The notes beneath the pieces are model-generated. The model was not told the DNA's origin. It saw only the letters and a list, made by a program, of their open reading frames with translations, and did not search any database. From Lactuca virosa (lineage: Eukaryota > Streptophyta > Magnoliopsida > Asterales > Asteraceae): 64,000 nt of DNA. Shown in pieces: positions 47,801-58,806 of this stretch (position 1 is the first letter of the stretch; each line of letters begins with the position of its first letter). The stretch covers positions 181,005,713 to 181,069,712 of the forward strand of contig CAKMRJ010000001.1 of NCBI GenBank assembly GCA_928212115.1, written 5' to 3'. A program made the position numbers and the translations under genes.

Positions 47801-48898
47801 GGGTTTCACCGGTTGTATGTGTTCTTGCTTTGCTGCGGGGGCCTTTCTTTGGAGAAACTAGCTGCTTGAGCCTTGAGGCATTGGATAGAGTAGTAGAATA
47901 TGGAACTGCGGATCGTTCTAGTTGATTGGGTGCGGTTGAGGCTAATATGTTTTGACTTGGGAGAGGCAGGGTAGAAAGGTATGGGGCAATACCTTTTGTA
48001 GCCTCGATGTGATCCGTGACTATTGGGTCTCGAGTCCAACCGTAGTCAGGATGTAGATGGGTAAGCGTCTGATAGATCCAAAAATAGATTGATCTTTACA
48101 AGGAGTGTACCTTTTGAGATCGCGGGTGACGAAAAAGTTGATGTCATTGCCCATACTGATCTTGGCATCTGAATGAAGGTCTGAAATGCAGAGAGCCCAA
48201 AACCTTGCAAAGATAAGCTCGGTTGGGTTTTCCTTTGGGTTCTCCTTAGGGATATACTGAAGAAAATCATCCCAAAGAATTTGACCATAGTTAACATCGC
48301 GGCCTGAGAAGATGCTCCATACGAGCTCAAGTAGTTTGAGGCCCATGTTGTCGATGCCTCCGGTTCGTCTTGAAAGGCTGCGGATCACGTAGTGGCACAC
48401 AAACTGCCATACTGCAGGCAGTTGATTTTTCTTGAACTCTCCAATGCCCTTGATCTGCTTCTCGTATCCCATTTGATACAGGGTGGAGGTGATGTCTGTG
48501 ACACTAGGTGAGAAGAACTTTGTCGAAGGATGTACCAGTAAGTTGATTGAAGCAAGAAACTAGTCTTTGGTCAAGATGACCAAAGAATCATCTACTAAGT
48601 TCAGATGAACTTCTTGCAGATTGTTGAGGGGACGATGTGCAGAAAAGGCACACTTGAATAATGTGGAGATGGGAACCACATCAGTGAAAGCGTCGAAATG
48701 TCCAAACAGAGGATGATTGGAGATGAACTTGATCATGAGGCGAATCGAGTCATTGTATGAAGAGTGATCATCGAAGATTGCCCTAAAATTGCTAGATGCA
48801 ATGGTAGGCGATTGGTTCCGAGTAGCAGAATCGGAACTAGTGGGTTGAACAGAGGCTGAGGCTTTTGATTGTTTCCTGGAGATTCCTTATTTCACCAT
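44889..48898 (-). pseudogene. Copia B extra ORF (envelope-like position), about 1330 codons
   Basis: Long sense-strand ORF between pol and the 3' LTR; likely start ATG at 48898. The N-terminal 290 codons look globular and helical (KKNQLPAVWQFVCHYVIRSL, GLKLLELVWSIFSGRDVNYG, IFARFWALCISDLHSD). A basic, Ser-rich region with KKVKTPKEAE and LKKRKTKS follows (48.0-47.5 kb). Then comes a Gln/Lys coiled coil near 47.0 kb, an acidic patch (MMFFDEEEESSGS), a second coiled coil at 46.5-46.2 kb, a His/Ser/Pro linker and a C-terminal helical domain (45.6-44.9 kb). In-frame stops at 48889, 48562, 46946, 46637, 46019, 45923 and 45686 are all TAA or TAG. About three frameshifts lie between 48.1 and 47.4 kb; the last 850 codons keep one frame. 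I see no signal peptide and no clear membrane helix, so calling it an envelope would be by position only. Long uncharacterised Asteraceae proteins of similar pattern come to mind, but I could not search. Confidence 0.8.
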
Positions 48899-49790
48899 TT
48901 TGAAAACGGTTGAAGAACTTGCAGAAAAAGTTTGAGTTTCAAGGGGGAAGAAGATGAAGTTGTTCATCTTGAGGGATCAGAGAGCGTAAAGCTTTCTTGG
49001 AGAAGAACAAAGGTTTTTATAGTCGTAGATTCCAAAAGTTATAATTTTTACCCTAAAGAGTGATTAAGGGTAAAAGATTTTTTTTTTTAAAAAAACATTA
49101 TCAGCCACAAATTCGTTTTAACAAAAGGTTATTTTTTTTGTTCATTTTCGAAAAAAAGGAGCATTTAATGAAATGTCAGGCTCAACACCCCATGTCCGCT
49201 GAACGTGTGGTGAGGGGTGATAAACCGTTGAATAAAGGTGGAATTTGTAACGGATTTGACGTTTTGGGGTAAGTGGAAAAGACAATTTAAGGAAAAGATT
49301 TTCTAAAAAGATTTCTTTTATTGGAAACGAATTTATTCTTGGCATCACACCTAAAATAGGTTTGACAAGAGGTTTATTTGAAAAGAGAAACTAAAACAAT
49401 AATATGCGACAAAACAAATATTTTTTGAGAATGTTTTTCTTATTTAACGAAGGATCATTAAATAGCACACAATGTTTCAAGAATTTATGAAGAAGTTGAA
49501 AGTTCAATCACTGAGATTGTGGTTTTGAAACTTCTCTGCGGATTGAGACCTCATTGCGGATGAGTGGTTAGACAACTTCAGTAGGAGAAACAGAGAAGAA
49601 CACTTGAACACAATCAGAAATAACAATCAATAAGGACCCTTGAAATATAAGTATGATATATGGTTATGGTATAAATGATATATTACGGTACAAAAGATGT
49701 ACTGCAGTATACAAGATATATCATAACTATGTAAGATAGATATATTTAGTTAGGACCGCAATGGTGACCAAGAGTGGTCTGCGGTACCTA
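48899..49790 (-). other. Copia B spacer between pol and extra ORF
   Basis: About 0.9 kb without a gene. AT-rich, with T and A runs near 49079-49095 and 49129-49139. It may hold the splice acceptor or promoter of the extra ORF; no clear site was found. Confidence 0.6.
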
Positions 49791-50985
49791 TCAATTCATG
49801 AAGAATCGTGGGTCCGGATTCATCATTCCTAACATTTGTAAGACACTATTGAGTTTTGTAGAGTCAAGTGCCTTTGTGAATACATCAGCAATCTCTTCAT
49901 GAGTATGGACAAAAATTAGTTCAATGTTACCTTTCAGGATGTGATCATTAATGAAGTGGTACCGTAGCTCAATATGCTTTGTTTTGGAGTGGTGAATAGG
50001 ATTATGAGAAATTGCTATGGCACTCTCTGAGTCACAGTAAATCTGTATCGACAGCATCCTGTATCTGTAGTCCATAAGCTGCGTTTTCATCCACAAGACT
50101 TGTGAGCAACAGCTGGCTGCTGCCACATATTCAGCTTCTGCGGTAGACAGTGAGACACAACTTTGTTTCCTTGATGACCAGCTAACGAGTCTTCCACCGA
50201 GAAATTGACATCCACCGGAAGTGCTTTTTCTGTGCAATCTACATCCAGCATGATCATCATCAGTAAATGCTTGTAGGCTGAAGTCGTTCCCTGCGGGATA
50301 CTAGAGGCCTAGAGATTTTCTGCCCTTTAAGTATCTAAGAATGTGCTTGGCTGCGGTCATGTGAGATACTTTCGGATCGGCTTGGTATCTGGTGCATATT
50401 CCTGTTGCAAAGACAATGTCTGGTCGGCTTGCGGTGAGGTACATCAATGAGAGAATTATTCCTCTATATGTTTTGTGATCCATTGATTCGCCGGAGGATC
50501 GACATATATCTTATATCCGAAGGCCATGGGGACCTTGGCCGAAGAACAATTGTCCATTGAGTATTTCTTCAGTAGTTCAGAGGTGTATTTCTCCTGATGG
50601 ATGAATATCGCTTGAGGGACTTGTTTTATTTGAAGTCCTAGAAAGAAGTTGATCTCTTTATTCATGCTCATTTGGAATTTGTTCGTCATGAGCTTTGCAA
50701 ATTCATCCACCATCCGCTGATCAGTTGATCCGAAGATGATATCATCCACATATATTTGTACAAGCATAATGTGATTACCATTTGCCTTTCTAAATAAAGT
50801 GGGATCAATCACTCCTCTTTTGTATCCAGACGAGACAAGAAATTCAGAGAGAGTCTCGTATCATGCTCTTGGTGCTTGTTTTAGACCGTAGACTGCTTTT
50901 TCAAGCTTGTAGCAGTAATCTGGGAATTCAAGACATTCGAAGCCCGGAGGTTGCTGAGGATAAACCTCCTCTTTTAATTCAAGAC
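49791..50985 (-). pseudogene. Copia B RT (second half) and RNase H
   Basis: From 50985: KEEVYPQQPPGFE, AVYGLKQAPRA then TGA where Trp is usual, LVQIYVDDIIFGS (RT active box intact), a frameshift near 50480, YRGIILSLMYLTASRPDI, another break near 50300, then RNase H (DDDHAGC, KSTSGGCQFLGG, STAEAEYVAAA, IYCDSESAIAIS, KTKHIELRYHFI) ending after the FTKAL box at 49791. The RNase H acidic residues are present. The RT N-terminal half is missing: the sequence changes to Copia A untranslated text at about 50985. Confidence 0.92.
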
Positions 50986-52269
50986 AAGTGTGTTTTGGAA
51001 AATTTTAAGTGACATGGATTTTCGAATGAAACTCACACGGAAATCATATTCAAGAAAAAATTTGAGTTGGATCTTGTTGGGTAATAAACATCATGGTTTT
51101 CGAATGTTTGATCAAGACCACTCATTTGAAATGAATATGATTTGGAGTTTCGAATTTTGGTACTGAAACAAATGTTTCATGAAAATCTGGAACATTGTTC
51201 CCCGTCAATTCCATAAAAGTATATAGAGAATTGGGTTTCACTTTCATCACGGTCTCATGATGTCAGATCATAAACACAAATTTTTGATATGTCTAAGTAT
51301 CGATGGGTTTGATCAGAGACCTCACGGACATATGTCTTTGTGTGTGATCGTGTAAGAACTTTATAGGTGAAAAAGATTGATGTAAGACACGAAAAGTACC
51401 TCTGTTGTTTTTGGACCAAACAGTAAACTCTTAACTCATTTTGAGAAGAGTCAGGTAGCTCAGAGACTAATGTGAATATAAGCCTGATTGGGAAGAAATT
51501 TTCGTATGAATAATTTCATTAAGGCTTTCGTACACACACATTGAGTCATTGGAGGCTTTTGGACAACATGCAACAGCATCCTTCTAGGGACAACTTAAGT
51601 AGTTCAAATGATGAAAAATTTATCGATTCATACGAAAAATGTACCTGACCCTAGAACTGCAAGCATAATCCACTCTGTATCTTCATAATTATCTGCAACA
51701 AAATACTAAAAAGAAATAAGAAACAAAATATTTTTGTTGTTTTGAGTGTTCGAAAGTAAAGAGAAAACAAATGAAAATCTTTTTGGATTTTTGAATTTTC
51801 GATGATTAAATGACAAAACAAACGAAAATCTTTTTGGATTTTTGAATTTTCGAAACTGAAATGACAAAACAAAAGAAAATCTTTTTTTCCTTTCTTTTTT
51901 TTTTTTTTGAATTTTCGAAAATGAAATAACAAAAGAAAAGAAAATCTTTTTGGATTTTTGAATTTTCGAAAATAAAATAACAAAACAAAAGAAAATCTTT
52001 TTGGATTTTTGAATTTTCGAAAATGAAAATAACTGTACTCTTTGCAAAAACACGAAATTTTATCATTCTCTGATAAGTGACAAATGTACGAATTCGAAGG
52101 GGTCGAAGCGTTGACTATGAACAGTAACCTCTGAATCAACCCTTAAATTTAGTGATAAATTTACGAATTCGAAGGGGTCGAAGCGTTGACTATGAACAGT
52201 AACCTCTGAATGCTGACGGATATTGCTTTGTCTTTCATTCAGCGCCTCTGAATCATTCCTGATCATTCA
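50986..52269 (-). other. Copia A 3' untranslated region with tandem repeats
   Basis: No gene. Five imperfect units of about 55-60 bases (GAAAATCTTTTTGG, TTTTTGAATTTTCGAAA) lie at about 51735-52040, one of them stretched by a T run near 51890-51910. A 75-bp duplication has ACGAATTCGAAGGGGTCGAA at 52088 and 52163. Frames on the minus strand here spell Phe/Lys repeats that reflect the DNA repeat only. The text ends at the Copia B RT near 50985; the expected LTR is not seen. Confidence 0.75.
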
Positions 52270-55200
52270 TCATTCTCCTTTTTCGCATGGAACATAATTT
52301 CCATCGATCATTCCAAGTCCTTCTATTATTCTCACAAGAGATTTTTCATCTAAGGGTTTCATGAAAATATCAGCTAACTGATCAGTTGTTTTCACGAAAT
52401 GTACTTCAATATTCCCATCCTCCACGTGATCCTTGATGAAATGATAACGAAGTGCAATATGTTTAGTCTTCGAATGCTGCACAGGATTATGACAAATTCT
52501 TATTGCACTTTGAGAATCACAATATAATGGAATCTTTTTCATATTAATTGCATAATCACGCAATTGGCTTTGAATCCATATAATTTGTGAAGTGGAAGCA
52601 GCAGCAGACACATATTCTGCTTTAGCTGTTGAAATGGATACACATGTTTGCTTTTTCGATTGCCAGCTCACCAATTTGCCATCTAGAAATTGACATCCAC
52701 CACTTGTGCTTTTTCGATCAAGATTACACCCACCCAAGTCTGCATCCGAATATGCTTGTACAAAGAACCCGGTTTTCGAAGGATACCACAATCCTAACGA
52801 AATTGTTCCTTTAAGATAACGAAATATATTCTTCACAGCAGTGAGATGTGGTTCTCGTGGATTAGACTGATACCTTGCACAATTACACACAAAAAACATG
52901 ATATCAGGTCTACTTGCTGTAAGATAAAGTAATGAACCAATCATGCTCCTGTAAAGAGTTATGTCAACTGCAGGTTTATCTAACGAAGGTGTCAACTTTA
53001 TGCCAGTTGCCATTGGAACTCGTAACTTCGTGCTATTCGTCAATCCAAAATTTTCTAGCAGATTCTTCGTATATTTTTCTTGATTAATAAAAATTCCTTC
53101 TCTGTTTTGACGAATATTCAAACCAAGAAAATTATTGATTTTTCCCATCATGCTCATTTCGAACTTACTTTTCATCAAATCTTCGAATTCTTTAGATAAA
53201 GCAGGGTCAGTTGAGCCAAAAATAATATCATCAACATAAATTTGAACAAGCATTAGATGATCCCCAAGTTTCTTTCGAAATAATGTGGGATCAACAGATC
53301 CTTTTTTAAATTTGGATTGTTCCAAAAATGAAGTAAGAGTTGCATACCATGCTCGTGGTGCTTGTTTCAAACCATAAACTGCCTTATCTGAAATATAAAC
53401 ATGATTTGGAAATTCTTCGTTAATAAAACCTGGGGGTTGTTCCACATAAACAGTTTCTTCAAGCTCTCTATTTAAAAATGCACACTTCACGTCTATTTGA
53501 TAAACATCAAAATCTTTGTGAGCTGCATAAGCCAGAAATATACGAACTGCCTCGAGTCTTGCGACAAGGGCAAAAGTTTCTCCATAGTTGATTCCTTCTT
53601 GTTGTGAATATCCTTTAACAACAAGTTTGGCTTTGTTTCGAACAATATTTCCATCTTTGTCGGTTTTATTTTTATAAATCCATTTTAACCCGACAATCGA
53701 AACATTTTTAGGTTTAGGAATTAATCTCCAAACCTTGTTTCGTTCAAATTCAGACAATTCAGATTGCATTGCAACAACCCAATCTGAGTGTTCCATTGCA
53801 ACCTTAACTGTTTTTGGTTCAATTTTAGAGATGAAAACATTGAACATGCAAAATTCTTGATGAGTATTCAATACCTCATTCTTTGCATGAATTTGAGCTC
53901 TTGTTAAAACACACTATTGTAGATTTCCAATCACTTGATTCTTCGGATGATCTCTTGTCCATTTTTCCATTAGTGGATATGCTGGATCAAATTCCAAAGG
54001 TGCATCTTCGTATATTTCATCATTCTCTGAACCTGCAATCGAACAAACATCATCAAAATCATTATTTTCTCAATGTTTTCTAAATGCTCCCCCTCAACAA
54101 TATGCTCCCTCTCAACATCATGCTCCCCCTCAACATTAGCATTCACTTTTCCATTGTCCCCCTCGAAAGAATGCTCTTCCTCAACTAGAGTATTCGAATC
54201 CAATTGATCCCCCTCCACTGGATTATTTTGCATGCTTTCGCCTTTCTCTGGATAAGTTGATGTTGAATCGTCAGTAAGCTTCGTTAGTTCTGAGAGATGA
54301 TTATCATTTGCATTTATTTCAGCATCAACAGCATGATCTGAAATTCCAAAAATTAAATCATAATCAATATCTAATGTTTGTGAGGATTCAGATTCATCTT
54401 GTATGTTTTTCAGAATAAGATGATTTTCAAACTGCAATGTAGTTTGTTTTATGCAGTAATCATCAAATGTAAGATTAAAAGTTTCTTCAACTTTTCGTGT
54501 TCTTTTGTTCAACACTCGATATGCAACTGAATTATGCAAATATCCCAAGAAAATCCCTTCATCTGCTTTAGCTTGAAATTTCGTAAGATTATCCTTGATA
54601 TTCATAATGAAGCACCTGCATCCGAAAACATGAAAAAATTTCATGTTAGGTTTTCGATTGTTGAGAATTTCATATGGAGTAATGTTAAAACGACGATGAA
54701 TGAAAGATCTGTTTTGAGTAAAACATGCGGTGGATACGGCTTCAGCCCAAAGATATTGTGGAAGATTCGCATATGCCAACATAGTCCTTGCCGCTTCGCA
54801 TAGAGACCTATTCTTCGTTCAACAACACCATTTTGTTGTGGTGTGTATGGAGATGAAAAGTTATGCGAAATTCCTTTGTCTACCAAAAATGAATCAAGAA
54901 CCTTGTTCTTAAATTCCGTTCCATGCTCACTCTTAATTTTTTGAACAATCTTCTTCAATGTTGTTTCCATATTTTTGATAAAGTCAATCATGATTTGTGC
55001 AACTTCGGACTTAAGCCTGAGAAAATAAACCCACGTAAATCTGGAAAAGTCATCAACAATAACTAAAATGTACCTTTTCTTGTTGAGAGTTGAAACTGTC
55101 GAAGGACCACACAAATTAATATGTAAGACCTCCAAAGGTGCAACAATTTTCGAATAAATCGTAATTGGATGACCTTGTTTATGTTGCTTTCCAACTTCAC

Positions 55201-55512
55201 AAGCTGCACATAAAGAATCATTGTCAAATTTAAGTACAGGTAAACCTCTTACCAAATCTTGTACCACTAGTTTATTGATGTTTCGAAAATTGAGATGAGA
55301 AAGTCTTCGAAGCCATAGCCAACTTAAGTCTGATGTTGCTTTCGAAAGAAGACATATAGCAGGTTTCCCTACTATCGGATTGATGTTCAAAGTGAACATG
55401 CACCTTTCCTTTTGGATTTCAGTAACACTTCTTTTGTGTTGACATTCGAAATAACACTTCCTTCTTCGTTAAAAAGAACTTGATTTTCAGTGCCCACAAC
55501 AAGTTGATACCA
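52270..55512 (-). pseudogene. Copia A pol (integrase, RT, RNase H)
   Basis: From 55512: QLVVGTEN, GAG-pre-integrase and zinc region (CAACEVGKQHKQGHP), integrase core with HINLCGPS (first catalytic Asp is Asn), KSEHGTEF (second Asp is Glu) and NGVVERR (Glu kept). A frameshift lies near 54805, then WAEAVSTACF, TPYEILNNRKP, DEGIFLGY and an acidic linker. A frameshift near 54065 and an in-frame TAG near 53923 follow. The last 533 codons (53871-52270) are open: RT with DFDVYQIDVKCAFLN and YVDDIIFGS (Asp at residues 214-215), and RNase H with YSDADLGG, AKAEY and CDSQSAI. The RT/RNase H part could still fold, but the gene as a whole is dead. Confidence 0.93.
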
Positions 55513-55514
55513 AT

Positions 55515-55836
55515 TGATGAATCAAAGAATCGAGTATTGAATTAATCAGAGTATGAATTCAGATAAGAATGCAGGATTGAACACCGGATGTAAATATGAT
55601 CTTGTTTCAGCTCGATTACGCTTTCGGATGTTTACAGAGTACAATAGACAGGTCTTTAAAAACTCTTATCTAACTCTAGTAAATAACCCTATTTATAGGG
55701 AAACGAAAGCGTACAAAAAATATACTAAGGACCTGACACTTAGGCTTCGAATAAAAGCGCCCTAGTAGAATACATTACAAAACATTCGAAGAGTTCAAAA
55801 TACATTTCGACTAATTACAACAATTCGACCCTTACA
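55515..55836 (-). repeat. Copia A 5' LTR
   Basis: A 322-bp LTR, TGATGAATCAAAG...CGACCCTTACA on plus. The minus strand has TATAAATAGGG at about 55690-55700. It is followed inward by ATTGGTATCA, the start of a tRNA-Met primer-binding site, but after ATCA the text is already pol. A second copy, from the tandem duplication, is at 58526-58770. Confidence 0.78.
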
Positions 55837-55872
55837 GTTGCGGACGTAATAGTCATCAAATTTGACGTCGAA
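55837..55872 (-). pseudogene. Copia B integrase end, first copy
   Basis: 36 bases that read FDVKFDDYYVRN on the minus strand and continue the integrase text of 61715 upward once LTR G is removed. They end with the TSD TCGAA (55868-55872). The second copy is at 58771-58806. Confidence 0.8.
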
Positions 55873-56084
55873 TGTGACAACCCGAAATTTCTATTATGTA
55901 CAACCATTCACTTCAATAGGAGTCAAAACTGTTTCTGCTAATTTTCAAGCTTTTTGGAATAAGTTTGAGTATTTTAAGATTAGTACTTCAGGAGATAACA
56001 GGAGAGAGGATGCCTTAGGGTTTATTATGCAACAATATTATTCCAAAACTCCAAGAGTTTGGTGTTTACGGCCTAAACAAAGGT

Positions 56085-56640
56085 GTTTACGGCCGTAAAC
56101 CCTAAAAGGGGGTATAAATATGACACTTTGTCATATTTTACCACTTTTCACAATTTCAAGATCCAAAACTCAATTCTCTCTCAAGTATAATCGACCTTTC
56201 TTCTTGATCTTCAACATTGTAAGTGTTTCTAGCCCTAAAAAGTTGATATCTTACTTAATCTAGTGATCTAACATGATTCCATCCATGAAATCATTCCAAA
56301 AGTGTAGATCTTCAAGTTTCACCAAGAACACCAAGAACACACACTGGTGTTCTTGGACTTTTAGCACCTTTTCAAGCTTCTACCTAGTAACTACTTCTAT
56401 CCTAGAGTATTATAGAGCTTGTTACACTTCTAAACATCAAGAAAACACCCAAGAAACCAAGGATCAAATGTGTTTACGGTCCAAGATGTTCTTGGACCGT
56501 AAACCCCAAAAAGGGTGCCAAAGTGTGCCCTAGTCCCTTCTAAGCCTCGGAAACTAGCCTAGATCCCTTCCTTGATGTGCTTAGTACTTGTAAACATCAA
56601 AAGACCATAAACCATTTGGGTTTACGGCCGTAAACCCAAA
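56085..56640. repeat. CGGCCG palindromes in LTR G4
   Basis: GTTTACGGCCGTAAAC at 56085-56100 and a perfect 26-bp palindrome at 56615-56640 (arms TTTGGGTTTACGG and CCGTAAACCCAAA). The arm here is TTTA/TAAA. Many single half sites (ACCGTAAAC) lie around them. Confidence 0.93.
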
Positions 56641-57651
56641 GAGAAATGGTCCAAGGACCGTAAACTCCTAAAAGGAGTGAAATGGTGCCCTAATATCTTC
56701 CTAAGGCTTAAACATGAAGTATGAATGCTTCTTCTGATCTTTAAGGCTTCAAAACACAAGATGGTCAAAGAAACATGAGTTTACGGCCATAAACGTATGG
56801 GTTTACGACCGTAAACTCAATGAGTTATGGTCATAAAACCGTAAAGTCAAATAAAGGGTCCCCTTGAACCCTAAACTCAATAGCAATGTCCTACAACACA
56901 TAGATGCAATCCTTAGGACTTATGGCACTTAAATAAGGTGTTTTACATGTCCTACGATGTCTTAACTTTGTTAATTAGTTGTTTAAAGACTAATTGGATA
57001 CATATATGTGTTATTATATGTTTATTAGGATCATTGTGTGTGGACAAGTCTTCACTTGACACCTAGCAATCCTATATCATCAGTTCATCCAAACCACTCA
57101 CTACAGGTGAGTTCATACCCCTTAATTAACCTTTTAAATGTTTTTAAATACTTTTATGGGGGGGATACAAGTTGAACTATTATAGTTATTATATCAATCA
57201 CATGTGATTAATAACTACCAAACAAGTGGATATCTTACTTTTCAAACTGTGTTATCAAACTATTTTACAAACTCTTTTACATATCAAATACTTTTATTAA
57301 AATCTTTTAACTTATATTCTGTGTATCTATATGGATATAATTATATAAGTAGGATTGAAAGGACTTAGGACTGATAGCTCACCTTAGTTCCTGTTCCTTG
57401 TTTGGTTGTGGACTTAGGGTATTCGGGTTATTTGTCCGAAGGTCGTTTGAATCCTAGTTATATATCATGTATATGTGTATAGATATAAAAGGTTACTTCT
57501 TTCATTCAGTTCAATGCCTTTGGGTAGCAAAGGTATACAAACACGTTCATATACACAAACAACATTACTAGTAAACTATAATAGGTATAGTTTAGGAAGA
57601 TACTATTACTAGAACAATGAAACATACAATGAGTCAGTTCATTCATGAGTA

Positions 57652-57782
57652 ATACATAGTGATGAGAAACAAACATAATACAAAGTGATGAGAAACAAAC
57701 ATAATACATAGTGATGAGAAACAAACATAATACATAGTGATGAGAAACAAACATAATACATAGTGATGAGAAACAAAACATA
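57652..57782. repeat. 26-bp minisatellite, 5 units
   Basis: Unit AATACATAGTGATGAGAAAC plus AAACAT, five copies, in LTR G4. The same array in G5 (60602-60757) has six. Confidence 0.93.
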
Positions 57783-58525
57783 CATGCTAGACAGAGAAAG
57801 AACACACAATACAGCTAGCACTTACATATACATATACATATACATTACTTACAGTTATGTGAGCCACTTAACGGGGGCATGACACTACCTGTGATGACCC
57901 GTTTTGTATCCAGAATCTCCTTAAATGGGGAGCGTATGAGTTTGTGTATAGATCTATACTGGATTGACTATCCTACACCTTGCTGCTCGCTACAGTGGGA
58001 CTTGCAACTCTACGGGTGCCAAACGTCATTTCTTACGACGTCTTACATCGTTGTTTTTCTATTGAGTCGTTAGCAGGATACAGGCCGATCACATGGTACT
58101 TTAAATAACAATTGGTTTAAAGTAATTAGTACAACAGTAGTTACTTAATACAACACTACAGTACTATTTCATTTTCCCTTTACATTTACTTTGTGATATT
58201 CACACAATAAACAATAATGTAAAAACTATATTTTTGGTTAATGATAGTCAGATTTGGGAAAATACACACTCTTACAAGAGACACACACACAGATACTAGA
58301 TGCCTTGGTAGAAGGCTACTTTTAGTAGGAAACATAGGGTTTTCTAGGAGAGTTCAAACAATTACAAACTTTTACAAAACTTATACATTACAGACTTACA
58401 AACACTTTCATATAAATACAGACACTAATATACTTATGAACTCACCAGCTTTAAAGCTGATAAACTCTTTCAAAATAACTTGTATTCTCAGGTCACCAGT
58501 AGACAGGTACCGGTGCCAGGTTTTG

Positions 58526-58806
58526 TAAATATGATATTGTTTCAGCTCGATTACGCTTTCGAATGTTTACAAAGTACAATAGACAGGTCTGTAAAACTCT
58601 TATCTAACTCTGGTAAATAACCCTATTTATAGGGAACCGAAAGCGTACAAAAAATATACTAAGGACTAGACACTTAGGCTTCGAATAAAAGCGCCCTAGT
58701 AAAATACATTACAAAACATTCGAAGAGTTCAAAATACATTTCGACTAATTACAACAATTCGACCCTTACAGTTGCGGACGTAATAGTCATGAAATTTGAC
58801 GTCGAA
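58526..58806 (-). repeat. Second copy of Copia A LTR part and Copia B remnant
   Basis: 58526-58770 repeats 55591-55836, and 58771-58806 repeats the Copia B integrase end with TSD TCGAA at 58802-58806. In the original order this stood directly left of LTR G5. Confidence 0.88.

Larger units (their letters stand above)
50986..55836 (-). mobile_element. Copia A, lacking gag and 3' LTR
   Basis: Parts read right to left: 5' LTR 55515-55836, then directly pol from the GAG-pre-integrase region (55512-52270), then a 1.3-kb repeat-rich 3' untranslated stretch to about 50986. The flanking bases beyond the LTR (55837-55872) encode the end of Copia B integrase, so A inserted into B. Its gag and protease were deleted at the primer-binding site. 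The 3' LTR was deleted too, together with part of Copia B. Confidence 0.75.
55873..58525 (+). repeat. LTR G4, first copy, 3' end missing
   Basis: Starts TGTGACAACCCGAAATTTC. TATAAATA lies at 56113-56120 with a hairpin just after it (ATATGACA/TGTCATAT) and a donor-like TTGTAAGT near 56218. Palindromes with TTTACGGCCGTAAA are at 56085-56100 and 56615-56640 (26 bp). A 26-bp minisatellite has 5 units at about 57652-57782. The last 209 bases found in G5 are absent because of the duplication border. No gene: frames across the minisatellite give only repeated Tyr/Val/Cys/Phe. Confidence 0.9.

Noticed and set aside
44889..48898. Calling the extra ORF a true envelope gene
   Set aside because: No signal peptide, fusion peptide or convincing membrane helix seen; only the position fits.
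51651..52139. Minus-strand frames rich in Phe and Lys
   Set aside because: Product of the 55-60-bp tandem repeats in the Copia A 3' region; all three frames are open for the same reason.
57652..57782. CRISPR-like array
   Set aside because: Units are directly adjacent with no spacers, and the genome is a plant's.
57506..57821. Minus-strand frames with Tyr/Val/Cys/Phe repeats (also 60458-60823), looking like a membrane protein
   Set aside because: They only translate the 26-bp minisatellite of LTR G. 26 is not a multiple of 3, so frames rotate, and there is no start context or family.
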